From Betaproteobacteria bacterium (GTDB lineage Bacteria; Pseudomonadota; Gammaproteobacteria; Burkholderiales; Casimicrobiaceae): a stretch of 14,882 nt of DNA. The stretch is taken from assembly GCA_025355395.1 (NCBI GenBank), contig JANXZT010000071.1, forward strand, positions 1-14,882. Direction: 5' to 3'. Position 1 is the first letter of the stretch; each line of letters opens with the position of its first letter. A model generated the notes under the pieces. It was not told the DNA's origin, made no database searches, and worked only from the letters and a program-made list of their open reading frames with translations. Shown here piece by piece: positions 6,627-13,593 of the stretch. The translations under genes and the position numbers were made by a program.

Positions 6627-7787
6627 GTGCATACTCCGTCCCCAACGCTGAGGATCGACGTCCACCGCACGATCCTTGGCATATTGCGCACCGAGTGGGA
6701 TTCGTGCTTTCACGGAGACCCGGAAGGCTGGGCTTACTATCGTGCAGTCGAGGAGGCGGAGCTTGCGGACTTTTCCTGGGTCTATTTCGCGGCGCGGGAG
6801 TGCGACCGCGTGATCGCGGTAGCCCCGGCATTCATAACCGACTACAGACTTGACACGACGATCCAAGGCCGGTGCAAAGTATTGCTGCAGCCGCTCATGC
6901 GTCGCGTTCAGCGCCTGCTCACATTGCGACTCGTCTGCTTGGGTTCACCTCTCGCCGACAAATGCCATCTCGGCTTCGCGCCCGATTTGTCGATCAGCCG
7001 CCGAAGCGAGGTGGTGGACCGCCTTCTGGCGAGCATAAACTCGTTCGCTGCCAGCCACGGGATAGGCCTGGTGGCAGCCAAGGACATCGCAGAGGATCAT
7101 GTGGTAGGTATCGCATTCGTGAAAGCGGGCTTTACCCGCCAACCGAGTCTGCCGAACGCGGTGCTGCCGTTGCCCTACGCAACAGAGGACGCGTATCTCA
7201 AATCGCTGCCGCGGGCCACGCGCCGAGATGTGCGGCGCAAGCTCAAGACCGGCGATCTGGTCCAGATCGACCGGCGTCACGGGAAGGAAGCGCTTTGCGC
7301 GGTACCCGCAATGGTCGGACTGTATGAAAACCAGCGCAACCGTTCCAGCGTTGGCTTTGAACAGTTCGAGGCGCTGACGCCGGCCTACTTCCGGCGCGTG
7401 CTGATCGAACTAGCGGACGCGGCGGTCGTTTTTCTCTATCTACATCAAGGACGGCTTGCGGGTTTCAACCTTTGCTACCACACTGATCAGTTGTTCATCG
7501 ACAAGTTCATCGGCCTCGAGCTGCCACTTGCGCGCACGCTCAACCTCTATGTCTTAAGTTGGATGACGAACGTGCGCTATTGCCTTGCGCGCGATATCCC
7601 ATTCTTGCAGACGGGTCAGACTGGATATTCAATGAAGCGCCGTCTGGGAAGCGAACTGCTTCCGAGCTGGATCTTCTTTCGCCATCGCAATCCGATCTAC
7701 AACAGCGCGTTGAGGGTAGCCAGTCCCCTCCTCGCCGCTGATCGCTACGATGATGATCTATCGCGCCGATCGGATCGCGAAGCGTGA
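6627..7787 (+). CDS. FemAB/GNAT-like N-acyltransferase
   Basis: A 386-residue soluble protein of the FemAB-related GNAT group (COG3146-like; often labelled 'peptidoglycan biosynthesis/recognition' or 'GNAT family'). The diagnostic part is in the middle: DAYLKSLPRATRRDVRRKLK (189-207), followed by a second GNAT half with VVFLYLHQGRLAGFNLCYH (267-285) and IDKFIGLELPLAR, ending TGQTGYSMKRRLGS (329-342). Family members transfer an acyl or aminoacyl group to an amine, using acyl-CoA, acyl-ACP or aminoacyl-tRNA. With an ACP and ketosynthase nearby, an acyl-ACP donor is a reasonable inference. The start is taken as GTG 6627, five bases after the preceding stop, because no ATG lies in frame near it and the residues before it are overlap; no strong ribosome site is visible, fitting coupling to the upstream gene. 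It is relatively AT-rich for the window (30 of 60 G+C at 7441-7500). Confidence 0.8.
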   Translation: MHTPSPTLRIDVHRTILGILRTEWDSCFHGDPEGWAYYRAVEEAELADFSWVYFAARECDRVIAVAPAFITDYRLDTTIQGRCKVLLQPLMRRVQRLLTLRLVCLGSPLADKCHLGFAPDLSISRRSEVVDRLLASINSFAASHGIGLVAAKDIAEDHVVGIAFVKAGFTRQPSLPNAVLPLPYATEDAYLKSLPRATRRDVRRKLKTGDLVQIDRRHGKEALCAVPAMVGLYENQRNRSSVGFEQFEALTPAYFRRVLIELADAAVVFLYLHQGRLAGFNLCYHTDQLFIDKFIGLELPLARTLNLYVLSWMTNVRYCLARDIPFLQTGQTGYSMKRRLGSELLPSWIFFRHRNPIYNSALRVASPLLAADRYDDDLSRRSDREA

Positions 7788-7788
7788 C

Positions 7789-8181
7789 ATGGATGCCTCG
7801 TCGCCCAAACGTCTCCATGCTGCCTGGGCGTTGCTTCTGGCGCTCGACGTCGCTATCCAGGTCACGATGAAGCTCGCGGGCGATCAGCTCCACGTCATCC
7901 CGTTCGGCTTTGAATGGGTACAAGCTGCATTTTGGTCTGGAATGGTTTGGATCTCACTCATTGGCTATGCGGCTACGTTTTTCCTGTGGCTCACCATCCT
8001 GCGGTCGAGTCCGTTAAGCGCGGCGTTTCCGGCGACCGCGCTTGTGTATGTGTTGGTGCCGCTGTGCGGGTGGGTGCTGCTCGGGGAGGATTTCAAGCCG
8101 CGTCAAACAGTCGGAATAGCCCTGATTCTTGGCGGAGTATTGCTCCAACGGGGTATTGCGACCGAGCATCAAGAAAAATAG
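7789..8181 (+). CDS. Small 4-TM DMT/SMR-type membrane protein (subunit 2)
   Basis: A 130-residue membrane protein with four helices at about 12-30, 45-68, 74-98 and 104-122. It is related in layout to the protein encoded at 6253-6621 but clearly divergent in sequence. In helix 1 an acidic residue is again at the critical place, but it is Asp20 (LLALDVAIQVTMKLAGD) instead of Glu. SAAFPATALVYVLVPLCGWV matches EamA/DMT helix 3, and LGEDFKPRQTVGIALILGGV is the family's typical GE...GxxLIxxGV ending. Its ATG lies one base after the acyltransferase stop; the upstream in-frame GATGATGAT region at 7750 is inside the previous gene. It most likely pairs with the first small subunit as a heteromeric exporter or flippase. 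It is the last gene of block A. Confidence 0.82.
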   Translation: MDASSPKRLHAAWALLLALDVAIQVTMKLAGDQLHVIPFGFEWVQAAFWSGMVWISLIGYAATFFLWLTILRSSPLSAAFPATALVYVLVPLCGWVLLGEDFKPRQTVGIALILGGVLLQRGIATEHQEK

Positions 8182-8370
8182 CGCAGCCTGCGAAGATTCG
8201 TGAGCATTCTCCGTCGCCGTGCGTTAACACCGAACTGCCGAACGTGCGCGGCGCGACCAGAGGCGGCCGACGTGATGGCTCGACCGATCGACAAATTTCT
8301 GAACGAATACGCTGCGACGTGTCGTGCATCCATATGCGGTCATTCAAGCGTTGCAATAGTTACGATCCGC

Positions 8371-8414
8371 CGCAAGCTTCGCGTAAGCTTAGCGCAAGGT
8401 TAGCGTAAGGTTAC
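8371..8414 (+). repeat. Four 11-bp tandem direct repeats, probable response-regulator operator
   Basis: The units follow each other without a gap: CGCAAGCTTCG (8371-8381), CGTAAGCTTAG (8382-8392), CGCAAGGTTAG (8393-8403) and CGTAAGGTTAC (8404-8414). The consensus is CGYAAGSTTAG. An 11-bp period places each unit on the same face of the helix, the pattern of tandem sites bound head-to-tail by OmpR/PhoB-family regulators (Pho boxes; PmrA/BasR and QseB sites with TTAAG-type half-sites). The array runs into the -35 position of the promoter behind it, as in promoters where the activator replaces a -35 box. Confidence 0.7.
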
Positions 8415-8435
8415 GGCGGCATTTTCTGTTATAAT
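8407..8435 (+). promoter_or_regulatory. Probable activator-dependent promoter for ACP and ketosynthase genes
   Basis: A perfect -10 box TATAAT is at 8430-8435, in an AT-rich stretch (TTCTGTTATAATTTAG) that stands out in this GC-rich DNA. At the 17-bp spacing the -35 position reads AAGGTT, far from TTGACA. It is part of the last 11-bp repeat, so initiation probably depends on a bound activator. Expected transcription start is near 8442. The promoter points at the ACP gene, about 240 bases downstream. Confidence 0.65.
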
Positions 8436-8683
8436 TTAGTTTTAGTTTATGCGCGCTTCCGAAGGTCACGCCAACGGTTGGTGAGGAGCGATACGCTGGT
8501 CGTGGCATCGACGATCTCCCGCAGTTGTACCGATCGTTAATTTCCGTTCGGAACTGGTTGGCCTTTGAGCAATGAGCCGCTGAGGTGGCAGCGCGTATGG
8601 ATGCTTGTCACGGGCAACGGGAAGCCCACGAGGAATCGCGGAATGCGGTGACCGCCGATTCCCGCCCAACAAAGTTGAATGAT

Positions 8684-8938
8684 ATGTCGGCTATACTCGA
8701 GAAGATGCGCGAAGTCCTCGCGAAGCACTTCGGGATCGATGATTCGTCAATCACCATGGAGAGTACGCTCGAGTCGCTCGGTCTCGACTCGTTAGCATTT
8801 ATAGAATATACGTTCGAGCTCGAGAAGGTATTGCATATCGTCCTGCCGGATCTGCCACGCGACATGGTGACAGTTGGCGATCTTGCGCAAGTCGTAGACA
8901 GCGAGGTACGCCGGCAGACGCAAGGCGCCGTTGCGTGA
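8684..8938 (+). CDS. Acyl carrier protein
   Basis: An 84-residue acyl carrier protein. It has the usual four-helix length and the phosphopantetheine site GLDSLAFIEYTFELE with Ser36; acidic helix 2 residues after it would contact the ketosynthase. It carries the growing acyl chain as a thioester in the cytoplasm. The start is ambiguous: ATG 8684 (MSAILEKMREVLAKHFGI) gives the normal family length but has no clear ribosome site. ATG 8597 has AGGTGG eight bases upstream and would add a 29-residue polar extension (MDACHGQREAHEESRN...). Its stop overlaps the ketosynthase start as TGATG, so the two are probably made together and act together. It differs from a housekeeping AcpP (which has DSLDTVELVMALEEEF), so it is a specialised carrier. 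It needs a phosphopantetheinyl transferase, which is not in the window. Confidence 0.9.
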   Translation: MSAILEKMREVLAKHFGIDDSSITMESTLESLGLDSLAFIEYTFELEKVLHIVLPDLPRDMVTVGDLAQVVDSEVRRQTQGAVA

Positions 8939-10167
8939 TGCAGGCGGGGCGGCGTGTTGCCGTTACGGGTCTAGGTGTAGTCTCGGCGATCGGCAATTCT
9001 GCGCCAGAGTTTTTTACCAACCTCGCCTCCGGGCGTTCCGGTGTCCGCCCGCTCCCCTACCGTACCGACACCGTCGCGGCGTTCATCGATTTCCGTTCAA
9101 ACGATTACTTCACGAAGCTCGAGCTGACTAGGCTCGACCGTTTTGCGCAATTCGCACTTGTCGCGGCACAAGAGGCGGTCCGCGATGCCGCGCTCGAGAA
9201 GGACTTCGCCGGCCCGCGGGTAGGCGTCTACTTTGGCTCAGGGTTCGGTGGAGCGAACGCCGTCGAGAGCTCATACTGCTCTTTTCTCGATCCCGCGCAA
9301 GCGCGTGTTTCGCCCATGACCATTGTGCTTGCAATGGCGAATGCCGCTGCCGCCAACATCTCCCTGCGGTATGGTATTCGGGGTCCCTCACTGACCTATT
9401 CGGTCGCGTGCGCCTCGGCGGCCATTGCAATCGGTGAAGCGTTCCGCGCAATCCGGGATGGCTATCTCGACTTGGCCATCGCTGGTGGAGCAGAGGCATT
9501 ACTCACACCAGGGACAATCGCGAGCTGGAATGCAATGCGTGTTCTGGCTGCGCCTGACCCGGACCATCCAGAACAATCTTGCCGCCCGTTCTCCTTGAAT
9601 CGATCAGGCCTGGTGCTGGGCGAAGGGGCCGGCGTTCTGATCCTCGAAACCGTTGAACAGGCGGAACGCCGGGGACGTGTGGTGACCACGGAACTTGCTG
9701 GGTTTGGGCTTACCAGTGACGCGTCGCATCTCACGAAGCCGTCGGCTGAGGGTCCGGCGGCGGCAATGCGCATGGCACTTGCCGATGCGGGGATGCCACC
9801 GTCCGCTATTGGCTATATCAACGCTCACGGAACCGCGACCCCAATTGGCGACGTCGTCGAGACTTCAGCGATCAAGCAGGTTTTTGGAAGCAACGCGCAG
9901 AAGATCCCGGTTAGCTCGACCAAGGCGCTTCACGGGCACTTGCTAGGTGCGTCCGGCGCTGTGGAGTTCATCGCGGCCGTCATGGCACTTCGCTCCGGAT
10001 CGATTCCGCCGACCTGCCACTACACGCAGCTAGATCCGCAGTGTGATCTGGACTACGTTGCGAATGTGGTAAGAACACATGTCGTGATCGATGCCGTCAT
10101 GTCAAACTCGTTTGCGTTCGGCGGTACGAATGCGGTCTTGATTGCAAAAGCCGCGTCAGCCGCCTGA
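8938..10167 (+). CDS. Beta-ketoacyl-ACP synthase, FabF (KAS II) type
   Basis: A 409-residue condensing enzyme with the complete catalytic triad: Cys158 in TYSVACASAAIAIGEA, His297 in NAHGTATPIGD, and His334 in STKALHGHLLGASGA with Lys329. It ends NSFAFGGTNAVL, as KAS II enzymes do. It elongates an acyl chain on the ACP by decarboxylative condensation with malonyl-ACP. The start is taken as ATG 8938 in the TGATG overlap with the ACP stop; GTG 8935 is an alternative. STKALHGH differs from the FabF consensus STKSMTGH at the loop before the catalytic His, which may reflect an unusual substrate or ACP partner. No ketoreductase, dehydratase or acyltransferase gene lies alongside, so the pathway must borrow these from general fatty-acid synthesis or use the ketoacyl product. 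Its end overlaps the oppositely directed phosphatase gene by 12 bases. Confidence 0.95.
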   Translation: MQAGRRVAVTGLGVVSAIGNSAPEFFTNLASGRSGVRPLPYRTDTVAAFIDFRSNDYFTKLELTRLDRFAQFALVAAQEAVRDAALEKDFAGPRVGVYFGSGFGGANAVESSYCSFLDPAQARVSPMTIVLAMANAAAANISLRYGIRGPSLTYSVACASAAIAIGEAFRAIRDGYLDLAIAGGAEALLTPGTIASWNAMRVLAAPDPDHPEQSCRPFSLNRSGLVLGEGAGVLILETVEQAERRGRVVTTELAGFGLTSDASHLTKPSAEGPAAAMRMALADAGMPPSAIGYINAHGTATPIGDVVETSAIKQVFGSNAQKIPVSSTKALHGHLLGASGAVEFIAAVMALRSGSIPPTCHYTQLDPQCDLDYVANVVRTHVVIDAVMSNSFAFGGTNAVLIAKAASAA

Positions 10168-10824
10168 AACATTGCCATATTGCGCATGCAGAAATTGCAG
10201 CACATCGCCGAGCGCGCGGAACGGCCTGAATGGAACGCCGCGTTGCTTCAGTTCCCGGGCCAGCGAATCCTTGGCAAAAACGACGTCAGCGATCAGCGCG
10301 GGGCAGACGTCGGACAACCCGTCGCCCACGTAGATTCGGGTGCGCCCGACACTGCGGCGAAGGTGTTGCGCCTTGCAATGGGCACAGCGAGCACAATCCG
10401 GATCCCGGAACGGAAAACGCGCCTCCGGGCGATCATTCGAGAAGGCCAACTCGTTGGCGTATACGGGTAGCTCGGGTAGGCCGCGACGGTGCAGAATCTC
10501 TCGAATCAGCATGGAGAAGCTGTCACTTACAATAGCTAACTCGATACCGTTGCTGGCAGCCCACCTCACGATGTTCGTGAATTCAGGATCAATCAGTGCT
10601 CCTGAGACGAAGAATAGGAGATCATTGCGTGATACGCGAACATTGTCCACCTGGCGCCGCAGGCATTCCATCGTCGACATTCGCCCCGCCTGCCACTCTG
10701 TCTCCCAGTCGCGCCATTCATCCGTCGCCGAATACCGGGCAATCACTTCGTCCAGTACGTCGCCAACTGTAATAGTGTTGTCAAAATCGAAGAACAACGC
10801 AGGGAGCGTAGCCGATCTAGGCAT
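10156..10824 (-). CDS. HAD-superfamily phosphatase (MtnX / phosphoserine-phosphatase-like)
   Basis: A 222-residue soluble HAD phosphatase. The motifs are complete: I, FFDFDNTIT with nucleophile Asp13 and acid Asp15; II, Ser100 in IVSDSF; III, Lys151; and IV, GDGLSD with Asp168 and Asp172. The segment DCARCAHCK (143-151) with three Cys just before the motif III Lys resembles the CxxC(K) loop of MtnX-like and PHOSPHO-like phosphatases, which act on small phospho-metabolites. Here it probably removes phosphate from a pathway intermediate; the substrate is unknown. The ATG at 10824 overlaps the end of the hydrolase gene by 8 bases, so the two form one minus-strand operon. Its 3' end runs 12 bases into the ketosynthase gene, leaving no room for a terminator between them. 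Confidence 0.9.
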   Translation of the reverse strand: MPRSATLPALFFDFDNTITVGDVLDEVIARYSATDEWRDWETEWQAGRMSTMECLRRQVDNVRVSRNDLLFFVSGALIDPEFTNIVRWAASNGIELAIVSDSFSMLIREILHRRGLPELPVYANELAFSNDRPEARFPFRDPDCARCAHCKAQHLRRSVGRTRIYVGDGLSDVCPALIADVVFAKDSLARELKQRGVPFRPFRALGDVLQFLHAQYGNVSGG

Positions 10825-11743
10825 CGATATTTCCAGCTTTTATTTCGTTGTGGGACGCCACTTCGAGGGTGTTCCTGAGGCAAAAAGCTGTCATCGCGGC
10901 AGCGACTTGCACCCGATCGAGATCGGCAGTGATCACATGGTACGAATTCTTGAGCAAAACCAACTCCTTTTGCATGGACGCCACGCGATCATAGATGAAC
11001 TGCGAGTTGCGAGGACTCGTCGCTTCGTCCTGCTCGGCTTGCAACAGCAGCAGCGGGGCTTTCACCTTGGGCAAGTTGCGGATACAGCGTGCGATCAGAT
11101 GCCGCATTTCGCAAAACAGGCTAATCGGAAAATGGGCGTAGCCAACGTCGGAACCTTGCGTGTCGCTACGCAACGAGGCACGGGCGTACACCGCTGCAAC
11201 GCGCTGGCGCAGGATTTCGTCCTTGAGCCCGTAAGGGGCTTCCTCGCGAAGGTAAAGGAAGTACTTCAGCGGGAGGTAGTCGGCGAGCCCAATTAGCCGA
11301 TGTGTCCACGGCACGCTCCATCCGTCCTGAAAGAGTGCCGGAGAGAGGCACATCACACCCCGAATATCGTCCGGATATTCGCTTGCAAGCAGCAGCGACA
11401 GCACGGCACCCGCCGACAGGCCGCCGACAATCAGCGAAACGCCCTGGTGCCGGCACACATCGCGCGCGTGCAAAAAATGCGCGCGCGCGCTGGAGTACAA
11501 CTCTTCCCACCGCGTCCGCGCGAGAACCCCGATCGGCTGGCCATGATTGACGAGCTGTCGGCACTCGACGGTCAGTCCGCCTCGGTGATGCAGATAGTAT
11601 GCGACGTAGCCAAATTCGGTCGGCGTTCCGGTCAGCCCGTGCAACAACAGTACCCGACAACCTGCAGTACCCTCAAGTATGATCTCATTATTGGGTGCGG
11701 AAATTGGACGCTGGTCGCGCAGCCACGCCCATTCAAGTCCCAT
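10817..11743 (-). CDS. Alpha/beta hydrolase (carboxylesterase/thioesterase-like)
   Basis: A 308-residue alpha/beta hydrolase of the Est30/monoacylglycerol-lipase type. It has oxyanion HG with VLLLHGLTGTPTEF (31-44), nucleophile Ser110 in VGGLSAGAVLS, Asp239 in LLLLQAEQDEATSP, and His269 in KNSYHVITADLD, the usual order and spacing. An insert of about 60 residues (140-200, aromatic-rich PWTHRLIGLADYLPLKYFLY) forms the cap and suggests a hydrophobic acyl substrate. It could release the acyl chain from the ACP or cleave an ester intermediate. The start is ATG 11743, with GGAG six bases upstream; the open frame continues to 11842, but those extra residues are basic and lack family features. A candidate promoter lies just upstream. 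It is cotranscribed with the HAD phosphatase and divergent from the aminotransferase. Confidence 0.88.
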   Translation of the reverse strand: MGLEWAWLRDQRPISAPNNEIILEGTAGCRVLLLHGLTGTPTEFGYVAYYLHHRGGLTVECRQLVNHGQPIGVLARTRWEELYSSARAHFLHARDVCRHQGVSLIVGGLSAGAVLSLLLASEYPDDIRGVMCLSPALFQDGWSVPWTHRLIGLADYLPLKYFLYLREEAPYGLKDEILRQRVAAVYARASLRSDTQGSDVGYAHFPISLFCEMRHLIARCIRNLPKVKAPLLLLQAEQDEATSPRNSQFIYDRVASMQKELVLLKNSYHVITADLDRVQVAAAMTAFCLRNTLEVASHNEIKAGNIDA

Positions 11744-11799
11744 CTTGGACTCCGATCTCGTGCGCCATTGCCGGCGGCGATGCGTTGGAAAAGATAAAG

Positions 11800-11828
11800 A
11801 TGTTAACGCGTGACGCTGCCGCGGCCAA
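11800..11828 (-). promoter_or_regulatory. Candidate promoter for the hydrolase-phosphatase operon
   Basis: Read on the minus strand, TTGGCC (11828-11823) and TAACAT (11805-11800) are 17 bases apart; each matches the sigma70 consensus at four of six positions. Transcription would start near 11793, about 50 bases before the hydrolase ATG at 11743. The -10 box overlaps the ATG at 11800 of the divergent aminotransferase; if this promoter is real, the aminotransferase start at 11854 becomes more likely. Evidence is by eye only. Confidence 0.35.
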
Positions 11829-13257
11829 CCCCACTCTCCCACTCACGGATGCCATGAAACCTTCTGATCTCGACCCGCATGTCGCCAAACTTGCCGCCGA
11901 AGAAGCAGCGCTGTTAGCGACCGAGGATCGTGTTTGTTCCCACGGTGACACGGTTCACTACGCCAAAACACCAAAGATTTTCGACCGTTGCGCTGGCAGC
12001 TACTTGTACGACCTTTATGGGCGGCAGTACCTCGATCTGCAAATGTGGTACTCCGCTGTGAATCTCGGTTATGCCCATCCCGCGGTGACCTCTGCGCTAC
12101 AGGCGCAGATGACCAAGCTGCCCCAACTCGCCTGCCAGTACCTCCACCGCGAAAAGATCGAGCTGGCCGAGATGATCTGTGACAGCGTGACGCAAGCCTT
12201 TGGAATGAAAGGTCGCGTACATTTCAATGTCGGCGGATCGCAAGCGATCGAGGATGCCCTTAAGCTCGTGCGCAAGAACACCGGGCGGCAGCGAATGCTC
12301 GCGTTTCAGGGTGGCTACCACGGCCGGACTCTCGCAGCGTCGGCGATCACTTCGTCCTACCGATACCGCGAAGCTTTCGGGGAGTTCGCCGAGCGCGCCG
12401 AGTTCCTTCCATTCCCTTATGTGTTCCGTTCGCCGTTTCCGGGCGATGTGCAGAAGACCGAGGATCACTGCGTCCACGAGTTCGAGCGACTCTTCGAGCA
12501 CGAATACACGGGCGCGTGGAATCCGATAACAGGGCGGTCTGAATTCGGCGCATTTTTTGTCGAAGCCGTGCAGGGCACCGGCGGCTACGTTATCCCGCCG
12601 CGCAATTACTTTAAACGCATGGCCGCGATCTGCAGGGAACGCGGCATTCTAATCGTTGACGACGAAATCCAGATGGGTTTCTACCGCACCGGAAAAATGT
12701 GGGCAATGGAACACTTCGGTATCCAGCCGGACATTATCGTGTTTGGCAAGGCACTTACCAACGGCATGAACCCGCTCTCGGGAATTTGGGCACGCGAGGA
12801 ATTGATAAATCCGCAAGCATTCGGACCCGGCTCCACACATTCGACATTTTCCTCTAACACGCTAGGCACCGCGACAGGCGTGGCGGTGATGAAGGTCTTC
12901 GCGGGAGGGAATTACGAAGCGGAGGTCATGGATAAAGGTGGGTATTTCCTTGAAGGACTCAGAGCACTCAAGCGCAAGCATTCGGAAATCGGTGAAGTCG
13001 ATGGGCTTGGTCTCGCACTGCGCATGGAGATGTGTGAAGCCGACGGTCGCACGCCAAACCGCCGACTAGCTGACTGGATGTTCCAGCTTGGGCTCGAAGG
13101 CGATTTGGTTGTAGGCTCGGAAACGATTGGCCTCGTGCTTGATATCGGGGGGTATTTCAAGAATGTCATAACGCTTGCGCCCTCATTGGAGATCACGCGC
13201 GCCGAGATCGACCAAGGCTTGCACGCTCTTGATGTCCTGCTTTGTCGCAGAAAGTAA
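11800..13257 (+). CDS. Class III PLP-dependent aminotransferase
   Basis: A 485-residue class III (ornithine/GABA/lysine-type) aminotransferase. Visible features: YLYDLYGRQYLDLQMWYSAV at the start of the fold, VHFNVGGSQAIEDALKLVR (phosphate-binding region), GGYHGRTLAASAI (171-183), EAVQGTGGYVIPP, ILIVDDEIQMGFYRTGK with Asp288 contacting the cofactor ring, the PLP lysine Lys317 in IIVFGKALTNGMNPLSG, and GSTHSTFSSNTLG. All catalytic residues are present, so it should be active, placing an amino group on an aldehyde or keto carbon; the substrate cannot be read. The start is uncertain: ATG 11800 has GGAAAAG eight bases upstream, while ATG 11854 starts nearer the conserved part. It is divergent from the hydrolase operon across only 56-110 bases, suggesting shared control. 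It belongs to a different subfamily from the fragment at 14398. Confidence 0.93.
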   Translation: MLTRDAAAANPTLPLTDAMKPSDLDPHVAKLAAEEAALLATEDRVCSHGDTVHYAKTPKIFDRCAGSYLYDLYGRQYLDLQMWYSAVNLGYAHPAVTSALQAQMTKLPQLACQYLHREKIELAEMICDSVTQAFGMKGRVHFNVGGSQAIEDALKLVRKNTGRQRMLAFQGGYHGRTLAASAITSSYRYREAFGEFAERAEFLPFPYVFRSPFPGDVQKTEDHCVHEFERLFEHEYTGAWNPITGRSEFGAFFVEAVQGTGGYVIPPRNYFKRMAAICRERGILIVDDEIQMGFYRTGKMWAMEHFGIQPDIIVFGKALTNGMNPLSGIWAREELINPQAFGPGSTHSTFSSNTLGTATGVAVMKVFAGGNYEAEVMDKGGYFLEGLRALKRKHSEIGEVDGLGLALRMEMCEADGRTPNRRLADWMFQLGLEGDLVVGSETIGLVLDIGGYFKNVITLAPSLEITRAEIDQGLHALDVLLCRRK

Positions 13258-13593
13258 GCTCTTAGGCGCGCACGGGCCGTATCGAGTTACGGCTTCGCAT
13301 CGCATTCTACGCGGCACCAGATCTCGGTTCGCCGGAGCCATGGAACTCCGACACACTCCCGAATCAACAAACGCCTGTCGCATGATTCGAGTGATTCAGC
13401 TACGAAGACTGTATCTCGAAACCGCGCCAGGGAACGCAACCCACCTTGAAGCCTGTAGCTGGGTTTGGTTAAAGGCATTACCTTGACTACGTTTGACGAC
13501 GCTAGCGGTATTGTGCGCAAGCTCGCTACAACCCATTGCGCAGCGACTGCGGAATTACAGCACAGCACCCTGCCACTCTCGCCGTCCCGGCTC
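13258..13593. other. Intergenic region without a recognisable gene
   Basis: I see no gene, RNA or strong terminator here. The only promoter-like element is TTGACT at 13483-13488, pointing at the downstream MipA gene. The best -10 at 18 bases (GGTATT, 13507-13512) matches only half of TATAAT. An open frame runs from 13465 into the MipA gene, but its extra 43 residues come before a clear signal peptide and look non-coding. Confidence 0.4.

Larger units (their letters stand above)
8182..8683. other. 500-bp intergenic region holding the ACP/ketosynthase promoter
   Basis: No convincing gene is visible between the stop of the second membrane protein and the ACP start. Its left half (8182-8370) has nothing I can name and no clear terminator. 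Its centre carries four 11-bp repeats and a TATAAT box, listed separately. From the predicted start of transcription near 8442 to the ACP ATG at 8684 there are about 240 bases of leader. That leader holds only very short open frames (for example ATG at 8449, 11 codons) and a possible in-frame N-terminal extension of the ACP from ATG 8597. Confidence 0.5.

Noticed and set aside
5754..6866. 370-codon minus-strand open frame
   Set aside because: It lies antisense to the ureohydrolase, first membrane protein and acyltransferase genes, which have clear motifs; its translation is Arg/Pro/Ser-rich without a domain.
8449..8484. Short ATG open frame in the ACP leader, considered as a leader peptide
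   Set aside because: Eleven codons, no ribosome site, and no codon run or attenuator hairpin to support it.
10340..11296. 318-codon plus-strand open frame
   Set aside because: It is antisense to the HAD phosphatase and hydrolase, whose catalytic motifs are complete on the minus strand.
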